Part shown: in pieces, positions 11,271-23,500 of the stretch | Layout of the letters: each line of letters begins with the position of its first letter | Position numbering within the stretch: position 1 is the first letter of the stretch | From: Melitaea cinxia | Lineage: Eukaryota > Arthropoda > Insecta > Lepidoptera > Nymphalidae | DNA length: 64,000 nt | Direction: 5' to 3' | Assembly (NCBI RefSeq): GCF_905220565.1 | Contig: NC_059417.1 | Coordinates: forward strand, 10,588,518 to 10,652,517 | Position numbers and translations under genes: made by a program | Notes under the pieces: model-generated | Database searches by the model: none | The model's input: only the letters and a program-made list of their open reading frames with translations | What the model was told of the DNA's origin: nothing

Positions 11271-14200
11271 CGATGATGATTTATGTAAGTATGTGAATTA
11301 TTACCCTTCTATTCCTGTACTATTTTGCCCTGCATTCACATCATCTCTCACCACCATGGGTTGACTGGTAGAGAACTCTTTTAGAGATAACTTCGCCCTA
11401 GCCAACTTCCTATATTATAAAGACTATTGTAAAATTACCAAGTGCAGTGTTTCCCAAAGTGGGCGATAACGCCCTCTTGTGGGCGCTGCAGTACTAAAGG
11501 TTAAAAGAAGTGAAGGGTAAAATAAGATTAATCTATAAGGACTCTCGACTCTCAAAGAGGGCACTATAAAATAATTTATTCTCTTAGTGGGCATTAGACA
11601 AAATAAGTTTGGTCTAGGCTTTAGATTTAGAACCGCATTTTGAAGTTAGATAGGTTAGGGTTTTTTTTTTGTAACGAAATTATGCCGTTAAATGGTCAAA
11701 TTTTGAGCTTACATAATTCACGGTTCTTAATCTAAAGCCTAACCTAAGTTTGGGAGCCCCTGGCCTAGTGCAATAAAGAATATATAATATGTCTCACCGG
11801 GGTTAGGTCCGGAGAACCGTCGGCCTCTAAGCGCGGCCAACTCATCGTCTGTACGGTCGGCGAGATGGTTCACGGCCAGCGTGAAGCCACGACGAGCCCG
11901 GTTGGTAGAGTGGACGAATCTGTTCAATTGATAGCTTATTGGTTATTACTAGAAAATATAGCAAACAAAATTTAGACCACACAACTAAAGTATAACTTCT
12001 GCACAATAGGCCTGCACTGTGTCTTAGATATACGAAACGTAACTGGCTATGAGTGGCCGTTCGCCTCGCCCGATCACACTTTTCGTAACGCTCTCGTGAA
12101 TGAGTGAACATTCACCAGCTTACTCCTCAAGTCAAGCGTGCGTAAATAACTCATGATAGCCAAAAAATTACTCTCAAAGTTAAACGGGACCACACGACAA
12201 GCATTAGCTTTCAGATAAAGAATCATCAAAATCGATACACCCAGTAAAATGTTACCCAGTACACACATACAAAGTACATTTAATTTGAGAGAATAAAATT
12301 GTTACCTTAGGTTCTGTCTGAAGATGTTTATCCTTTTTGCGTTTTCGATCTCAGACAAATATTGCTTGTTGTGCTTCATTTTAAACCTGCAATATTTATA
12401 GATTATTATTATCTTTACAAGCTTTTATTTAACTTGCAATGTATGTATGTATGTATGTAAGTTTGGGTGACATCTTGCAACTCAAGTTTGAAGCAGATAT
12501 CTTCAAGCATTTGAGCTGAAATTTTGTATACTAGTTCAATTGGAATGACAATGCATTGTTAACTTTGTGACGTCATTCTAAATCCAACATGGCGGCTAAT
12601 CTAAGATGGCGGACTAGTTATTTTTAATTTACTTCTACAATATGGGTATCAAATGAAATGACTCTATTTAACTTGCAATGTATGTATGTGTGTATGTATG
12701 CATGTTTCTCCAGATAGACAAGTAAATTAAATAACTTGAGGTAGTTGATTTTAACTACTACAATTTTCAAGCTAAGAAAATACGAGTACTAAAATCTCGT
12801 GACAAGCTTTTCTGTCATATGAATTATGTAACGACTTTATAAGTAGATAGGAAAAGTTTTAAAGTAATTTTTTTTTTTTCGTTTTAGCGCATTCAAATAA
12901 AAGCTATTTTTTTTAAAAAGCTTTTTACTTTTAATTTATGTTAAATTTATAAATTTAGAATTATATTTTAGCTTACGCTCGCACAGTTTTTTCATATTAT
13001 ACGCATGTAGAGTATGTCATATTTTGCATGTTAAAAAAAAAATGTTTTCAGCATGTTTTTCTATGTGTAACTAATACAAAAGTATAATCAGAAAAACATT
13101 ATCTTGTCTAATAAAACCATAATATGTCTAATCTCTACCTCTGTCTGTCCGTCAATTCTAGTAGAATTTTATAACAAGTGACGTCATCGCAAATCCAACA
13201 TGGCGGATCAGAAATAAATATAATTCCATACCTATCAAACTCGTCATCAACATGAGCATCATGAACGGGATGCACGAACTCTTTCATCGGGTTGAAGGTG
13301 GCGAAGTGACGGGAACCGGGACCGGGGAAATTCACACACTTGAAACCTGTAAAAAATATTACGTAAATCCTAAAGTATGGGACAAACAACTGGGCATAAT
13401 AATACAAAGTATAAAAATAATAATTAAACAAATTATATAATATTAATAAACCGCCCACTATAATTTACTCCTGTGTCGGTTGTCCAGAAACAAACTACAC
13501 AAGCACAACCCTCAGACCACGACAAATATCTGTATGGCCAATACAAATGTTCACCATTTGCGGGGATCGAACCCACGACCACCAGAGCAACAGTTACTCC
13601 TGTGACCGCTGCGCCTAAGCGTCGTGTAAAAGTTAAAATAATGCATTCCATTTTTCCGTACTTTTTTATAAATTCTTTACCAAGTTATTTGCAATCGTGT
13701 CGCGGTTCATTAAATATTTTAGATGCCCGACGTTTCGGATACTTTACAGCAACCATGGTCACGGGAGGACCTCCCTCATTTCATTATAATGAGCGATATT
13801 CGCGTAAACATTAGAAAACAATTATTTACAATCAATTAACCTACTTGGATCAACTTTGAACACATCTTGATCAATCTCGTCCACATTGAAGTCATCGTAG
13901 TCGATATAGTAATGGTCGTAGTGGGAACCCAGGAGGGAATTGAAGCCTTTCATCTCGTACCTGTAAATATAATACACAAATTTCTTAGTAACAAGGGGAA
14001 AGATTAAAATAATTGCTCGAAAAGATATTTTAAATTTACAAGATAGGATAGGTCTGTGGGGTCAGCTAGTTCAAAATAAAGTTCACAACGTACCTGACGG
14101 GAATAGCTACGGCTGATCCTCTCAAACTCTTTCTATATTTGACCCACATTGTGTATTTGTTGACCTTGTCGCCGATCGTTTGAACCATGCGCCATTTTGA

Positions 14201-17200
14201 TGTGTCAGAGTCTTGCATTGTTTCCGTGCCTGGACCATCATAAGGATAGGGTTTAGTAATCTAAGTATTTAACCTTTCTCATAGTGAGGGCAGTTTCAAT
14301 AAACTATAATTTTCGACTTTTGCATGCTAAGGGCATATTACCCGTTTCTGATAAAGTTTATCTCGAACGTTCGTTACTGATAGTCTATCAGAGACATTAT
14401 CAATGGGCCAGAGCGCCAATCTGGTTCTACATCCAACACAGAACTTCAATGTAGATGGGGCTGTTGAAGTGAGGTATTTGTTAAGTATTGCTTCAGCCTG
14501 TAATATGCCACCGCTGGTCATCGGCCTCTTTCCCCATGTAGGAGAAGGATCAAAGCTTAATTCACCACGCTGCTCCAATGCGGGTTGGCGGATATATTCT
14601 CTACTATGAGTAACGATCGTTATCAGTTGTACATAATAACAAACGGGGCCGATGACTTAACGTCTCCGAGGCACGGTGGAGAAACCCACAAGGACTTCAC
14701 AAACACCAAGACCAAGACAAACACCTGTATGGCCAATACAAATGTTTGTCATGTGCGGGGATCGAACCCGCAACCGCCAGCGCAACAGCCACAAACCAGT
14801 GCTGTTACCGTTGCACCAACGCGTCGTCGTTGTTAAATATAAAAAATGAAAATTATATATCACGCACGCATGCGAACATACACTAACACACACATGCGCG
14901 CGTATGATAATAATAAACTCACCGATATATTTAAAGTCGGACATATCTGGCAACACTGACTGTATTTTGATGCTCTCATCGCTGGTCCCGTTCACTTGGA
15001 GACAGGTCTCGTGGTTCAAGAACTTTTCTGTTGTCACAGGAGCTATCTGTGATAAAAATTGTAACATTCCATTTTACGTGAATCGTCAAAATTGTTTGCG
15101 TTAAGAGAATAGTGACTCATCAGTGTAAGACATGTTCCTTGACCAATGCTACCGTGCTTAGGTAACAAGGCAGTAACCGTTTTTTACTACTTCTGCATAA
15201 TTTTGATGCCACTACATTTCTTTTATGATCGCATTTGTCAAAATACATATATCAATAAAACGATTTCAATTAACTGTAGCCTTCAACAATAGCCTTCATC
15301 AATAAATAGAATATCCGAAACAAAAATATTTTTGATTTGATTTTGTTGGTAAATATATTTTAATGTGATATTTAAACAACTCAATTAGTACTTAAAAATG
15401 TATGCCAAAACAGTATATTAAATTTTAAAACAATTTAACTTTTTAGTAGGTATTTGTAAATCTACGTAAACCAAAAAATATTCATTTAACGTCAGTTTAA
15501 ATAAAATCCAGTTAAATTTTTGATAAATGCTACATTTTTAATCAAAATTAAATGTTAATTTTTTTTTGCTTATTATTTTTATTAGTCTACACAATCCGAC
15601 GTGCAAGAGCGCACTAACATGTAGGTCAATGACTTCGATGTTTTTTCTTTAATGTTACTACGTAAGAAGATTAATCAACTACTTGACCCGGCGAACTTCG
15701 TACCACCAAAAAAATTTAAAAAGAAATTTTTTTCATGATTTTTTTTCATTTTTTTTTTTCATATTTTTGTTTTTTACACAAACAATGCAATAAATAGATG
15801 CGCGTACATACATTTAAGCGATCCATTTTAATTTATAACGATAGAAGATAAATGTTTTAATTTCACGATAAATTATATATATTATTTTTCATTGTTTTTT
15901 TATTTGGCATTAAAAAATACATTCAACCCTAAATTTTCACCCTTCTACCACCAACATCTATTTTTTAATAGCGTTTAGCGGCAAAACACTTTTTTTCCAG
16001 TCAACTAATATGTATTATATATATATTATATTACATATTAAATTATATTTATATAATCTTACCTTAATCGAAGTGCCATATTGCGGATAAACAGACGATG
16101 ACATTTGGTAAGTCTTAACCATGGCGCCGTAGTAGTCGATACGGGATTTGCCATTTTGACTGTCGAACCTGCAAACAAAGACGAACACTTTTTAAAAATA
16201 TATAATACTACCTGTACCCTACATTAATTTGATAAAAGAAACTTACATAAATATAAATATAGAGAAATATAAATAGCACATAATAAATTTCCTCGATAAA
16301 TGGACTTTCAACACAAAAATATTTTTTCTATTCGAAGCAGTATTTCCTGAGATTAGCGCGTTCAAACAACTTTTCAGCATTATAACATTAGTATAGATAT
16401 AAAGATTATCTATACAACAATCTCTGGATCTATTTCACCTCCTGATGATCAAACTGCCTGATAGATTATCAGTTACTTTAGATGATAGTCATGCACTAAA
16501 TTGGATGCGCCAAATTAACTTGAAGTTGACTGCGCCAAATTGGATGTGTCGTATTTAGTTTTTTATTATCAGGACAAGGTATAATAGAAAATGTGTATAA
16601 TAGAAAATCAATTTATTAAAAAAAAAAAAACATATGGCGTTACGAAGTTAACTGGGTCAGCTAAGAATACATAAAATTAAGTTTAATTTACTTCCATTGT
16701 TGTAAAATACAATTAAAAAGTTCAATAACCGTTAAATATAATCTCTAGCAAACGCTAGCAAACGAAAAAAAAACCGACTTCAATAACATCGGCAAGTTAT
16801 ACAACGTAAGTAGACGAAAAACTAGTAAAGTCAATACGCGCTATCAAAGATTACTTAAAAAGTAATTTATCAGATCTCGATAAAATTCAATTTAAATGGG
16901 ACCACATGAAACCTCACCACCTTTCGCTTAAAAAAAATTCTTCGAAATCGATCCACCCAGTCAAAAGTTCTGAGATGACATACATAAAAAAATACAATCG
17001 AATTGAGAACTTCCTTTTTGGGAAATCGGTTAAAAACAAATAAACGTAGTAATTAAAAACTACATATTAATACATTTTACACTAGGACGACAGTACAAAA
17101 GCTTGTGCTGCTTGTAATATAATATAACTGAATGTATATAATGATTAAAAAACTACTCTCATATGACGTATAAGTCAAGTATCATCATCAATTAAATTTC

Positions 17201-18967
17201 AATCAAACATCAATCATAACATCATCATAACATCAATTAATCATCAATTAAATATAATCAGAATATAAAAATATCCTAACATGCTGTGATGAAAACTATG
17301 TTAAGCAATCCCTTTGATATAGGTTAAATGTGATACAATCAAAATTAAAAACTACTTTGTTCAAATAGGCGTCAACAGTACTTCTGTACCTGTCTGTACG
17401 TGTGTAATTAAAGTGAAGCTACCACTATTTAGTATATTTAGTTTTTAAATGTAAATCTAACGTCCTGTGCTGGCAGCATTTGTAAAGGTGCGGACTGAAA
17501 AGCAGCTATAAGCTGAGTCTACGACCTTTTCACCAGCATTTTTTCTAAAGTCTCTGTAACGACTAAGAAGACTTTTGTTTTTTTATTCTTGGTGAATAAA
17601 CGTCTTTATTATTATTATTATTACTACTAGTTGGGCCGTTCATTTGAGAAAAAAAATTAGCCTTCCTTCTTCTTAAAGCATACCTGACCTTCCTTTTCAA
17701 TAGTTTAAATTTTTTAGTTATGGATGCCGATAGATCAAGCAATTATCTATAAAAAAATAAATATAATTTACGCGAAAGGGATGCAAACATATTAACCTTA
17801 GCGTATTAGTAATTAATATTAATATATATAATTATTATGTAGTATCTGCAGAGAACAATCACAAAGAAACTCAGTAGTTACTCTTTAAAAAATGTCTTGT
17901 TATAACTTTAGTCATATCATGAAATCATCTTTGTCATTAATATAAATAATACACACACACTGGATAGAAAAAAAAAATACGTCCATTATGTGTACAAGTT
18001 CTACATACAACCAACACATTAAAATTAAATAAAAATTATTTTCTAAAATACTTTTATGCACATAACTAATGAACGACTGCAGCAAATTGGTAATTTTGGT
18101 CCGTGTGTTTGGATGAGTTTTACGGAGAGAAAATTGACACACTCAAAAAAAATGCCAGTACAGTTTGCTGTGTTATTACACAATAATATAATATTAGTAG
18201 TATAACATCATGTTAGTAGCTGGTATAATATAACATTTATTATTAAATGTGTAAATAATATTATAAGATAAAAAAAATAAGTCTTTATTTATGTGAACAG
18301 CCTCTGATAACCATTTTGTTACACATACTTTATATTTATTTCTATAGATTAAAAGACAAAAACAATATTAGGTATAAATACCAGCTTATCAAGAACAAAC
18401 ATGAACTATAGATTAAGTTCAAATTATAATGAAAACAATAAGTCATAATGATTATACTCAATGTGTTTTAAATAATTTATTCAAACAGCAGACTTATTTT
18501 GTAAAGAATTAATTCAATCAATGTTATATGTAGGTATATAATATGAGTTACCAATTATTTTTTTAAATTAATGTGACTAATTAATTATTTTATTTTTATT
18601 AATGTGACTAATTATTTTTTTAATTAATGTGACTAATTATTATTATTTTTTTTTTAATTTGATAGTCCAAGACACGTCTTGATACTGATAAATAGTTAAA
18701 TATTTTTTTGGAAGTCTTGGTTAAGCTGTAATCAATTTTTGTAATAAGTTATTATTTAAAAAGTGTTTCTAATATTCATACAATACAATACAATACAAAT
18801 ACTCTTTATTGTACACTATCAGAGAAAAATTTTACACCGTAAAAGAAAATATAGACATGTACAAAAGGCGGTCTTATCGCTAAAAGAGCGATCTCTTCCA
18901 GACAACCTCTAGCATGAAAAGGACATGACTAAAGAATTTATAATATAATAATATATATATATAATAA

Positions 18968-19028
<61 letters not shown>

Positions 19029-19676
19029 ATTCATATAGGTATGCTTTTTACATTTTTTTAGTATTTATATTACAAATGCACTTATTAATAATGTATGGCT
19101 AAAAATAAAATGCAAAGAAAATGCTTATTCAAATCACTGCATTGACCTGCTAACATTATTGATATAATATTGTATACAAGGCAAATAATAATAGGTATGT
19201 ATGTAGTTAATTACACAAATTGAATCATCATAATTTGTTTGTGCCAGATAGATGAACAGAACAGGCAGTAGGTAATTCTTATTTTTAATTAACTTACATT
19301 TTTTTAAATTAAAATATGTAGACATGTAATAATTTTGTTCCTCATATTTTTTTTTTCGTTGTATAAGAATTTAGCAGCAAGCAGGTTTAAAACTGCCTTA
19401 ATAATCACTCACCAAGCGTAGAATGGTTCGTGGAGTTCTGCGTAAGGAATATTTAGCAATCCTTTAACGGTATATACGCTGCTCCATTGCGGCGGAGAAT
19501 CTAAAACAGAAAAGAATAACAAAAAACTGAGTATTATATTTTCTATAGTAACAACTTCTTTAAACAATTCTTATTTTTAATAGTTAATAAATATTAAATT
19601 TAATAAATTCCTTACCTTTATCCACATATCCTAATGTAGAGCCGATGAAAATACATAAAATTGCACAAACAAACAT
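6201..19676 (-). CDS. 26-29-p: 26/29 kDa-type cysteine proteinase (papain family), 15 exons
   Basis: Exons in transcript order: 19616-19676, 19413-19500, 16063-16168, 14923-15046, 14094-14229, 13845-13960, 13232-13346, 12306-12386, 11798-11919, 10818-10919, 10404-10530, 8929-9034, 7607-7696, 7279-7376, 6201-6387. All introns are GT-AG and the frame is continuous: 552 residues, close to the 549 I recall for the fly 26-29-p protein. Residues 1-16 are a signal peptide. Residues about 21-245 are the N-terminal region particular to this family (SPPQWSSVYTVKGLLNIPYA near its start). Residues about 249-310 are an I29 inhibitor prodomain. The mature peptidase starts near LPPEMDW. Catalytic Cys358 lies in CGSCWSF, His500 in LDHAVLAVGYG and Asn520 in KNSWSN. 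In this family the proteinase was first described from insect blood cells; a lysosomal or secreted digestive/defence role is inferred. The gene is head-to-head with WDR70 and several introns contain transposons. Confidence 0.95.
6732..6922 (-). repeat. tRNA-derived SINE, truncated (3' part)
   Basis: Shares the blocks CCCACTGCTGGGCATAGGCC and GGATCAGAGCTTAATCCAC with the full-length SINE copies; the tRNA-like head is missing. Lies in the last intron of the proteinase gene. Confidence 0.65.
7094..7204 (-). repeat. tRNA-derived SINE, 3' fragment
   Basis: Plus strand shows ATTCAGTCTGTACATCCCAT, CTCCATGTAGGAGACGGATT and CACTGCTCCACTGCGGGTTG, matching the SINE 3' half. A small internal duplication of the CCTATGCC word is visible. 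Confidence 0.6.
7795..8170. repeat. unclassified dispersed repeat
   Basis: Opens with GCGACCCGCCCCGGC and contains CATGCGGTTCTTTTTGTG and ATACATACAGACAAACAGAC, words I recognise as recurrent in lepidopteran non-LTR repeats. No open frame; class not assignable by eye. Confidence 0.4.
8303..8651. mobile_element. TTAA-flanked MITE (piggyBac-like), 349 bp
   Basis: Flanked by TTAA at 8299-8302 and 8652-8655. Terminal inverted repeats are CCTTTTGAGCACCA on the left and, read inward from the right, CCTTTTGAACGCCA: 12 of 14 positions match. No coding capacity. TTAA duplication and a CC-start terminus suggest mobilisation by a piggyBac-type transposase. Located in intron 12 of the proteinase gene. 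Confidence 0.75.
9083..9235 (-). repeat. tRNA-derived SINE, 5' (tRNA-like) part only
   Basis: Contains GCGGGGATCGAACCC (complement of a B box) and GGCCAATACAAATGTTTGTC on the plus strand, then stops after the tRNA-like head and linker. Confidence 0.65.
9600..10395. repeat. minisatellite of GTAGGTAGTAGGTG-type units in a proteinase intron
   Basis: About 0.8 kb of a roughly 14-base unit (GGTAGGTAGTAGGT with GGTATTAGGT and GGTAGAAGGT variants). Marker variants recur at a longer period: TAGGCGG at 9997 and 10231, and AGAAGG at 10061 and 10292, so a block of about 231-234 bases was itself duplicated. The tract ends close to the splice donor of exon 11 (10404-10530). It codes for nothing; translated frames through it are artefacts rich in Tyr-His-Leu-Pro-Pro-Thr. 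Confidence 0.9.
11199..11281. repeat. (ATG)n microsatellite
   Basis: Uninterrupted GATGAT repeat except for one GACGAT near the end, about 27 units. Copy number is probably variable between individuals. Confidence 0.9.
11335..11785 (+). mobile_element. CR1/Jockey-like LINE 3' end, split by a hAT MITE
   Basis: CACCACCATGGGTTGACTGG and ATAACTTCGCCCTAGCCAAC match the 3' UTR of the LINE at 43664-45290 (CACCACCATGGGTAGACTGG, AAGTTCGCCCTTGCCAAC). The terminal word GTGCAATAAAGAATATA appears at 11769 on the far side of a MITE (11445-11762), so the LINE tail was present first. Confidence 0.7.
11445..11762. mobile_element. hAT-like MITE (318 bp)
   Basis: Ends are CAGTGTTTCCCAAAGT and, read inward from the right, CAGGGGCTCCCAAACT, the CAG-start terminus usual in hAT elements. 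Flanking 8-mers ACCAAGTG and GCCTAGTG agree at 6 of 8 positions, consistent with an aged 8-bp target duplication. No ORF. Its right end lies 35 bases from the donor side of proteinase exon 9. Confidence 0.7.
12425..12720. repeat. GTAT microsatellites with duplicated flank
   Basis: TTTAACTTGCAATGTATGTATG occurs near 12428 and again near 12668, with CAACATGGCGG words between them that recur near 13196. Probably parts of one dispersed repeat family; class unknown. Confidence 0.4.
13493..13622 (-). repeat. tRNA-derived SINE, 5' part
   Basis: Minus strand contains the B-box-like GGTTCGATCCCCGC and the GGCCATACAGATATTTGTC linker. No 3' half. In intron 6 of the proteinase gene. Confidence 0.65.
14488..14825 (-). 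repeat. tRNA-derived SINE, full length
   Basis: Minus strand: tRNA-like head with an A-box-like TGGTGCAACGGTAACAGC and B-box-like GGTTCGATCCC (complement at 14755-14769), linker, body, and the 3' tail GAGGCCGATGACCAGCGGTG ... AGGCTGAAGC. This is the reference copy for the family in this window. It sits in intron 4 of the proteinase gene. Confidence 0.8.
15640..16010. mobile_element. Helitron-like remnant(s)
   Basis: CTTGACCCGGCGAACTTCGT at 15682 is the complement of a Helitron 3' end, and AACCCTAAATTTTCACCC with ATAGCGTTTAGCGGCAAAAC at 15920-15990 matches the Helitron copy at 30171-30478 on the plus strand. Two partial copies in opposite orientation appear to abut; ends are unclear. Confidence 0.45.
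16765..17042 (-). repeat. ACCGACTTC-family element
   Basis: Starts GCAAACGAAAAAAAAACCGA and ends near AACTTCCTTTTTGGGAAATC, with the internal words CCACCCAGTCAAAAGTTCTG. Related to the copies at 22068, 46355 and 56935. Confidence 0.6.
17058..18770. other. AT-rich intron sequence, no gene
   Basis: Part of the 3.2 kb intron between proteinase exons 2 and 3. Contains TTATTATTATT runs near 17610 and a threefold TTAATGTGACTAATTA repeat near 18570-18640. No coding feature supported. Confidence 0.4.
18780..18915 (-). repeat. LINE-like 3' tail, complement orientation
   Basis: Minus strand reads GGAAGAGATCGCTCTTTTAG, then GATAAGACCGCCTTTTGTAC and a terminal ACAATAAAGAG. The same tail occurs at 35873-35990 (minus) and 28812-29080 (plus). 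It is probably the 3' UTR of a poly(A)-type LINE. Confidence 0.6.
18950..19028. repeat. (AT)n microsatellite
   Basis: Long TATATA run with short ATAATA interruptions; strongly prone to length change. Confidence 0.85.
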
Positions 19677-20547
19677 TCTGAACAAGCACCTAGTCGAACC
19701 GCTTTGATCAGAATGACAATAGGAATGACATTAGCTATTAAATAGCTACAAAATTCTTTCATATTAAGGTACCTTCACATAATACATTATTATTATTTTT
19801 ATCATATTGTTTTTAGATTTAACGTTGTTGTTTAAAAATTTAAATAATTCAAAAAATAATTTTTATTGACAAAATAAACTAGTGTATGAAAGAAAACAGG
19901 TATTACGTTATTTAAAAAAATAAGTAAATGTTAGTCATCCGCGTGATATATTGTCACGTACATTTAGCCATTAAGTTTTATGATATTTATCTTTTCATCC
20001 ATATAAATAAAAGTATATTATTGATTTATCCTTTTATTAAAAAAAAAACGTTAATCGATGAATGCGGTATTTTTTTGTAAAAGTGTTCTTAAGTAATAAT
20101 ATTTAACAAAGACAAATAATAATCGGAAGCTACGCATTTATTCTAATCTAATTCAAAACACTTGTAAATGAGTCATAAAACAAAATACTTAAATAGTTTC
20201 ACAATGACGACAGCCCATACTGCTTAATATTCTGTGGAAATATTAAAAAAATAACTGAAATCAAAAAAGTCGATAGTGTAAAATTGTCCTATAGCTTACT
20301 AATATTTAATTTTTAGTAGTGGCAACATTTAAGAAATAAAAACAACAAGGAGATTAGGAAAAGTTAGGTACCTAAATATTGTACAATTTCTAATAGTCTG
20401 TCAAAGTCAGTAAAATCACTGGTTCTGTACAGAAATTGCGGCATTTATTGATTTATATTTATATCGTATATAAATCAAAATTTAAAAGAAATAAGATTAT
20501 ACTACTAATTTAAATTCATTACTTCTTATTACTCTTCATTATTAAAA
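19677..20547. promoter_or_regulatory. shared divergent promoter region, 26/29 kDa proteinase and WDR70
   Basis: The two start codons face away from each other across 871 bases of AT-rich DNA without recognised repeats. No TATA box or other core element can be assigned with confidence; inferred from gene arrangement only. Confidence 0.45.
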
Positions 20548-23500
20548 ATGAGCAAAAAACAAATTTCATTCGGAAAAATTAGTTTCAACATAAACAAAAC
20601 CTCATCACACGATTCTGGCGATGCTTCGACGACTGGTTTCGGTACGTTCGGCCGAACACCCATCCAGGAACAAAAAGATATTGAAGAAATTGCCGAAGAC
20701 CTAGAGAGCCAGCATGTTCACCAAGTTATGGGCATCAAGAACTTTGGTAAGAAAGCAAAGAACATCGACGTTGAGGAAATGATAAAACAAGCAAAAATCG
20801 CGGCTCAGGAAGCGAACAGAAAGAAATTGGAAGCGAATATCGCAAATAGTTCCGAAGAAAAATCTGATAGTGCTCATAATAGTGCTCCAGATCAACCACA
20901 GGATGATTCAAGTGATGAAGAAGTTTTTGGTCCGCCGGTACCGTCGTCCCTGTTAACGAAAGATCCAGATAAAGATAAAGCAGAAGGTAAAGATGATAAA
21001 ACGAAAGGTGATGAGGACAGTTACGACGAACTCAGTGGTTCTGATGATGAAGACATGACATTGGAAAGTCGTATACCAAATACACATGAGGTGGGTGCGA
21101 TATGTTATTATTGCTTTAAATAAACCTAAACTGATGTTCTAAAAAGCTAAATAATTTGTTTATTTGTTTGAACTGCCTATTCTCAGGAACTAATGGTTCA
21201 AATTGAAAATTTCTTTTAGTGTGATAGTTCATTTACCAGAAAAGGCTATATATAGCCTTTTTTGGTAAATGAACTATCACACTAAAAGAAATTTTATTAT
21301 ATTTTTCTCAAATGAACATAGGTGAAATGCAGGTCATTTTTATACAACTAGAGCAAAGCTCAAAAAATCAAAAGCTCAAAAACTCAACAAACAATCATAC
21401 GGCTCATCTGACGGTAACCGATTACAATACTAGATGCTTCACAAACTCGTTGCCAACCTTGCCCCTAATCCTCCCCCCAGAAGTTCACCTTACTCACCAC
21501 AGGAACACAACACTGCTTGAAAGCAGTATTATTTAGCTGCAATCTTCTGTAACGTCGAGGACGTAGCTACTTTGCGTTGGGTGGCTCCAGATTTTGAGCA
21601 GGATGCTGTACCCTACCTCAGTTAAACTTTTACTATAAGAAGAGAGTTAGGTCAAACCTGTAGACAGAAATAGAATGTAAATAAAGGGTTTCAGTAATAT
21701 GATTATCTCTCGACACAAGTCTATTCTTCCTAAATACCAACATACAATAGTATTCATCCATTTATATATATATATTTAATTTTGTTATTTCAAGGTAATT
21801 AACAACTTTTTTCCTTGTTTTTAATTGTAGGTGGAAATGTTACATGGAACAAAAGCCGTGGTAGCTGTAGCGGTTGACCCATCAGGTGCACGATTAGCGA
21901 CAGGTTCTATTGACTACGAAGTGTCATTTTGGGATTTCGCTGGTAATTACTTTAATACTGTATTTATATATCGCATAACAGCACAAAGTACTAAAATGCG
22001 TGAAAACGGCACAACTAACCAATCTACATTTTACGAAAGTACTGGAATAACTATGCAATTTCATTTATTAACCGACTTCCAAAAAAGGAGGAGGTTCTCA
22101 ATTCGACTGTATTTTTTTTTTTTTTTTTTATGTATGTTACATCAGAACTTTTCACTGGGTGGAGCGATTTCGACAAATTTTCTTTTAATCGAAAGATGGT
22201 GTGTGCCAATTGGTCCCATTTAAATTTATTTGAGATCTAACAACTACTTTTCGAGCTATATCTAATAATGCGTTTTTACTTGACGCTTTTTTCGTCGACC
22301 TACGTTGTATTATACCGCATAACTTGATAATTCTTTTTTTGTTGGAAAGTAGATATCCCTAGTTTAGTACCATGATAAGGAAACCAGGATCTGATGATAG
22401 GATCCCAGAGAAATTGATGGAATTTCTTGAAAATCCGCAATAACTTTTTACTGGGTGTACCGATTTTGATAATTCTTTTTTTGTTAGAAAGAAGATATCC
22501 TTAGTTTAGTACCATGATAAGGAAACCGGGATCTGATGATGGGATCCCAGAGAAATCGAGGTAACTTCTTGAAAATCGGCAATAATTTTTTACTGGGTGT
22601 ACCGATTTTAATAATTTTTAATTAAATCGAAAGCTGATGTTTGTCATGTGGTCACATATAAATTTTATCGAGATCTGATAACTACTTTTTGAGTAATCTT
22701 TGATAACGCGCAGTTACTTGAGTACTTTTTCGTCGATCTACGTTGTATTACTCGTCGATGTAATTGAAGTCGGTTTTTTTTCGTTTGCGAGCAAACACAA
22801 TTATTATTTTACTTGTATTAATAATAAAAAGCTTGAGTACATATTTTTATATATTTGAAATATTGAAGATTTTCTAACTGACCTTTTTTTGCGGTTCATG
22901 TACATGAATAACTTGTGAATGACTACGCCCAATTTGGATTATTGTCATAACAATGTTAAAAATATATGTATAATTTACGCTTATTAAAATATACTTTTGA
23001 TGTGTACTAACACGGGTGTACGTGGGTATGCAAGTGGAGCTTCGAATCTGGGTGGCGCAAGCAGGGCAAGGTGGGGCCCCAGCTGCGATAGATTTAGCCA
23101 AAAAATATGTATGAAATGGTGTAGATAGTGAAGATAAATAAAAAGTTCCAGTTCAAAAAAATCATTTATAAATTTCTACTATCTACCTAAATTCTTGGTG
23201 TACTACTAATAATTAGGGCTTCAAATTGCAAATTTTTACAAGTACAGTTAAAAGACTAACAGTTAATGTAATGTACAATACTAGTTGAACCAGCAAACAT
23301 TGGATCGCTATATTCTGTATGTGAATATATCAATGTTTTGTTAACTTTCTATTATACCTTGTCCTGACCATAAAACAAACAGCATTGTTTTATCGTCAGA
23401 CATCATGTGGGCGAATGGTGGGATAATCGAGCAAAGAAACCACGTCGTCAATGTCACAATCTTCATTTAATTGATTTTTCAAACTGCTTTTCAAACGTGC

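Noticed and set aside
13473..13814. 113-codon plus-strand open frame
   Set aside because: Mostly the complement of a tRNA-derived SINE within an intron.
14657..15067. 136-codon minus-strand frame as a separate gene
   Set aside because: Its start is proteinase exon 4; the rest is intron and SINE read-through.
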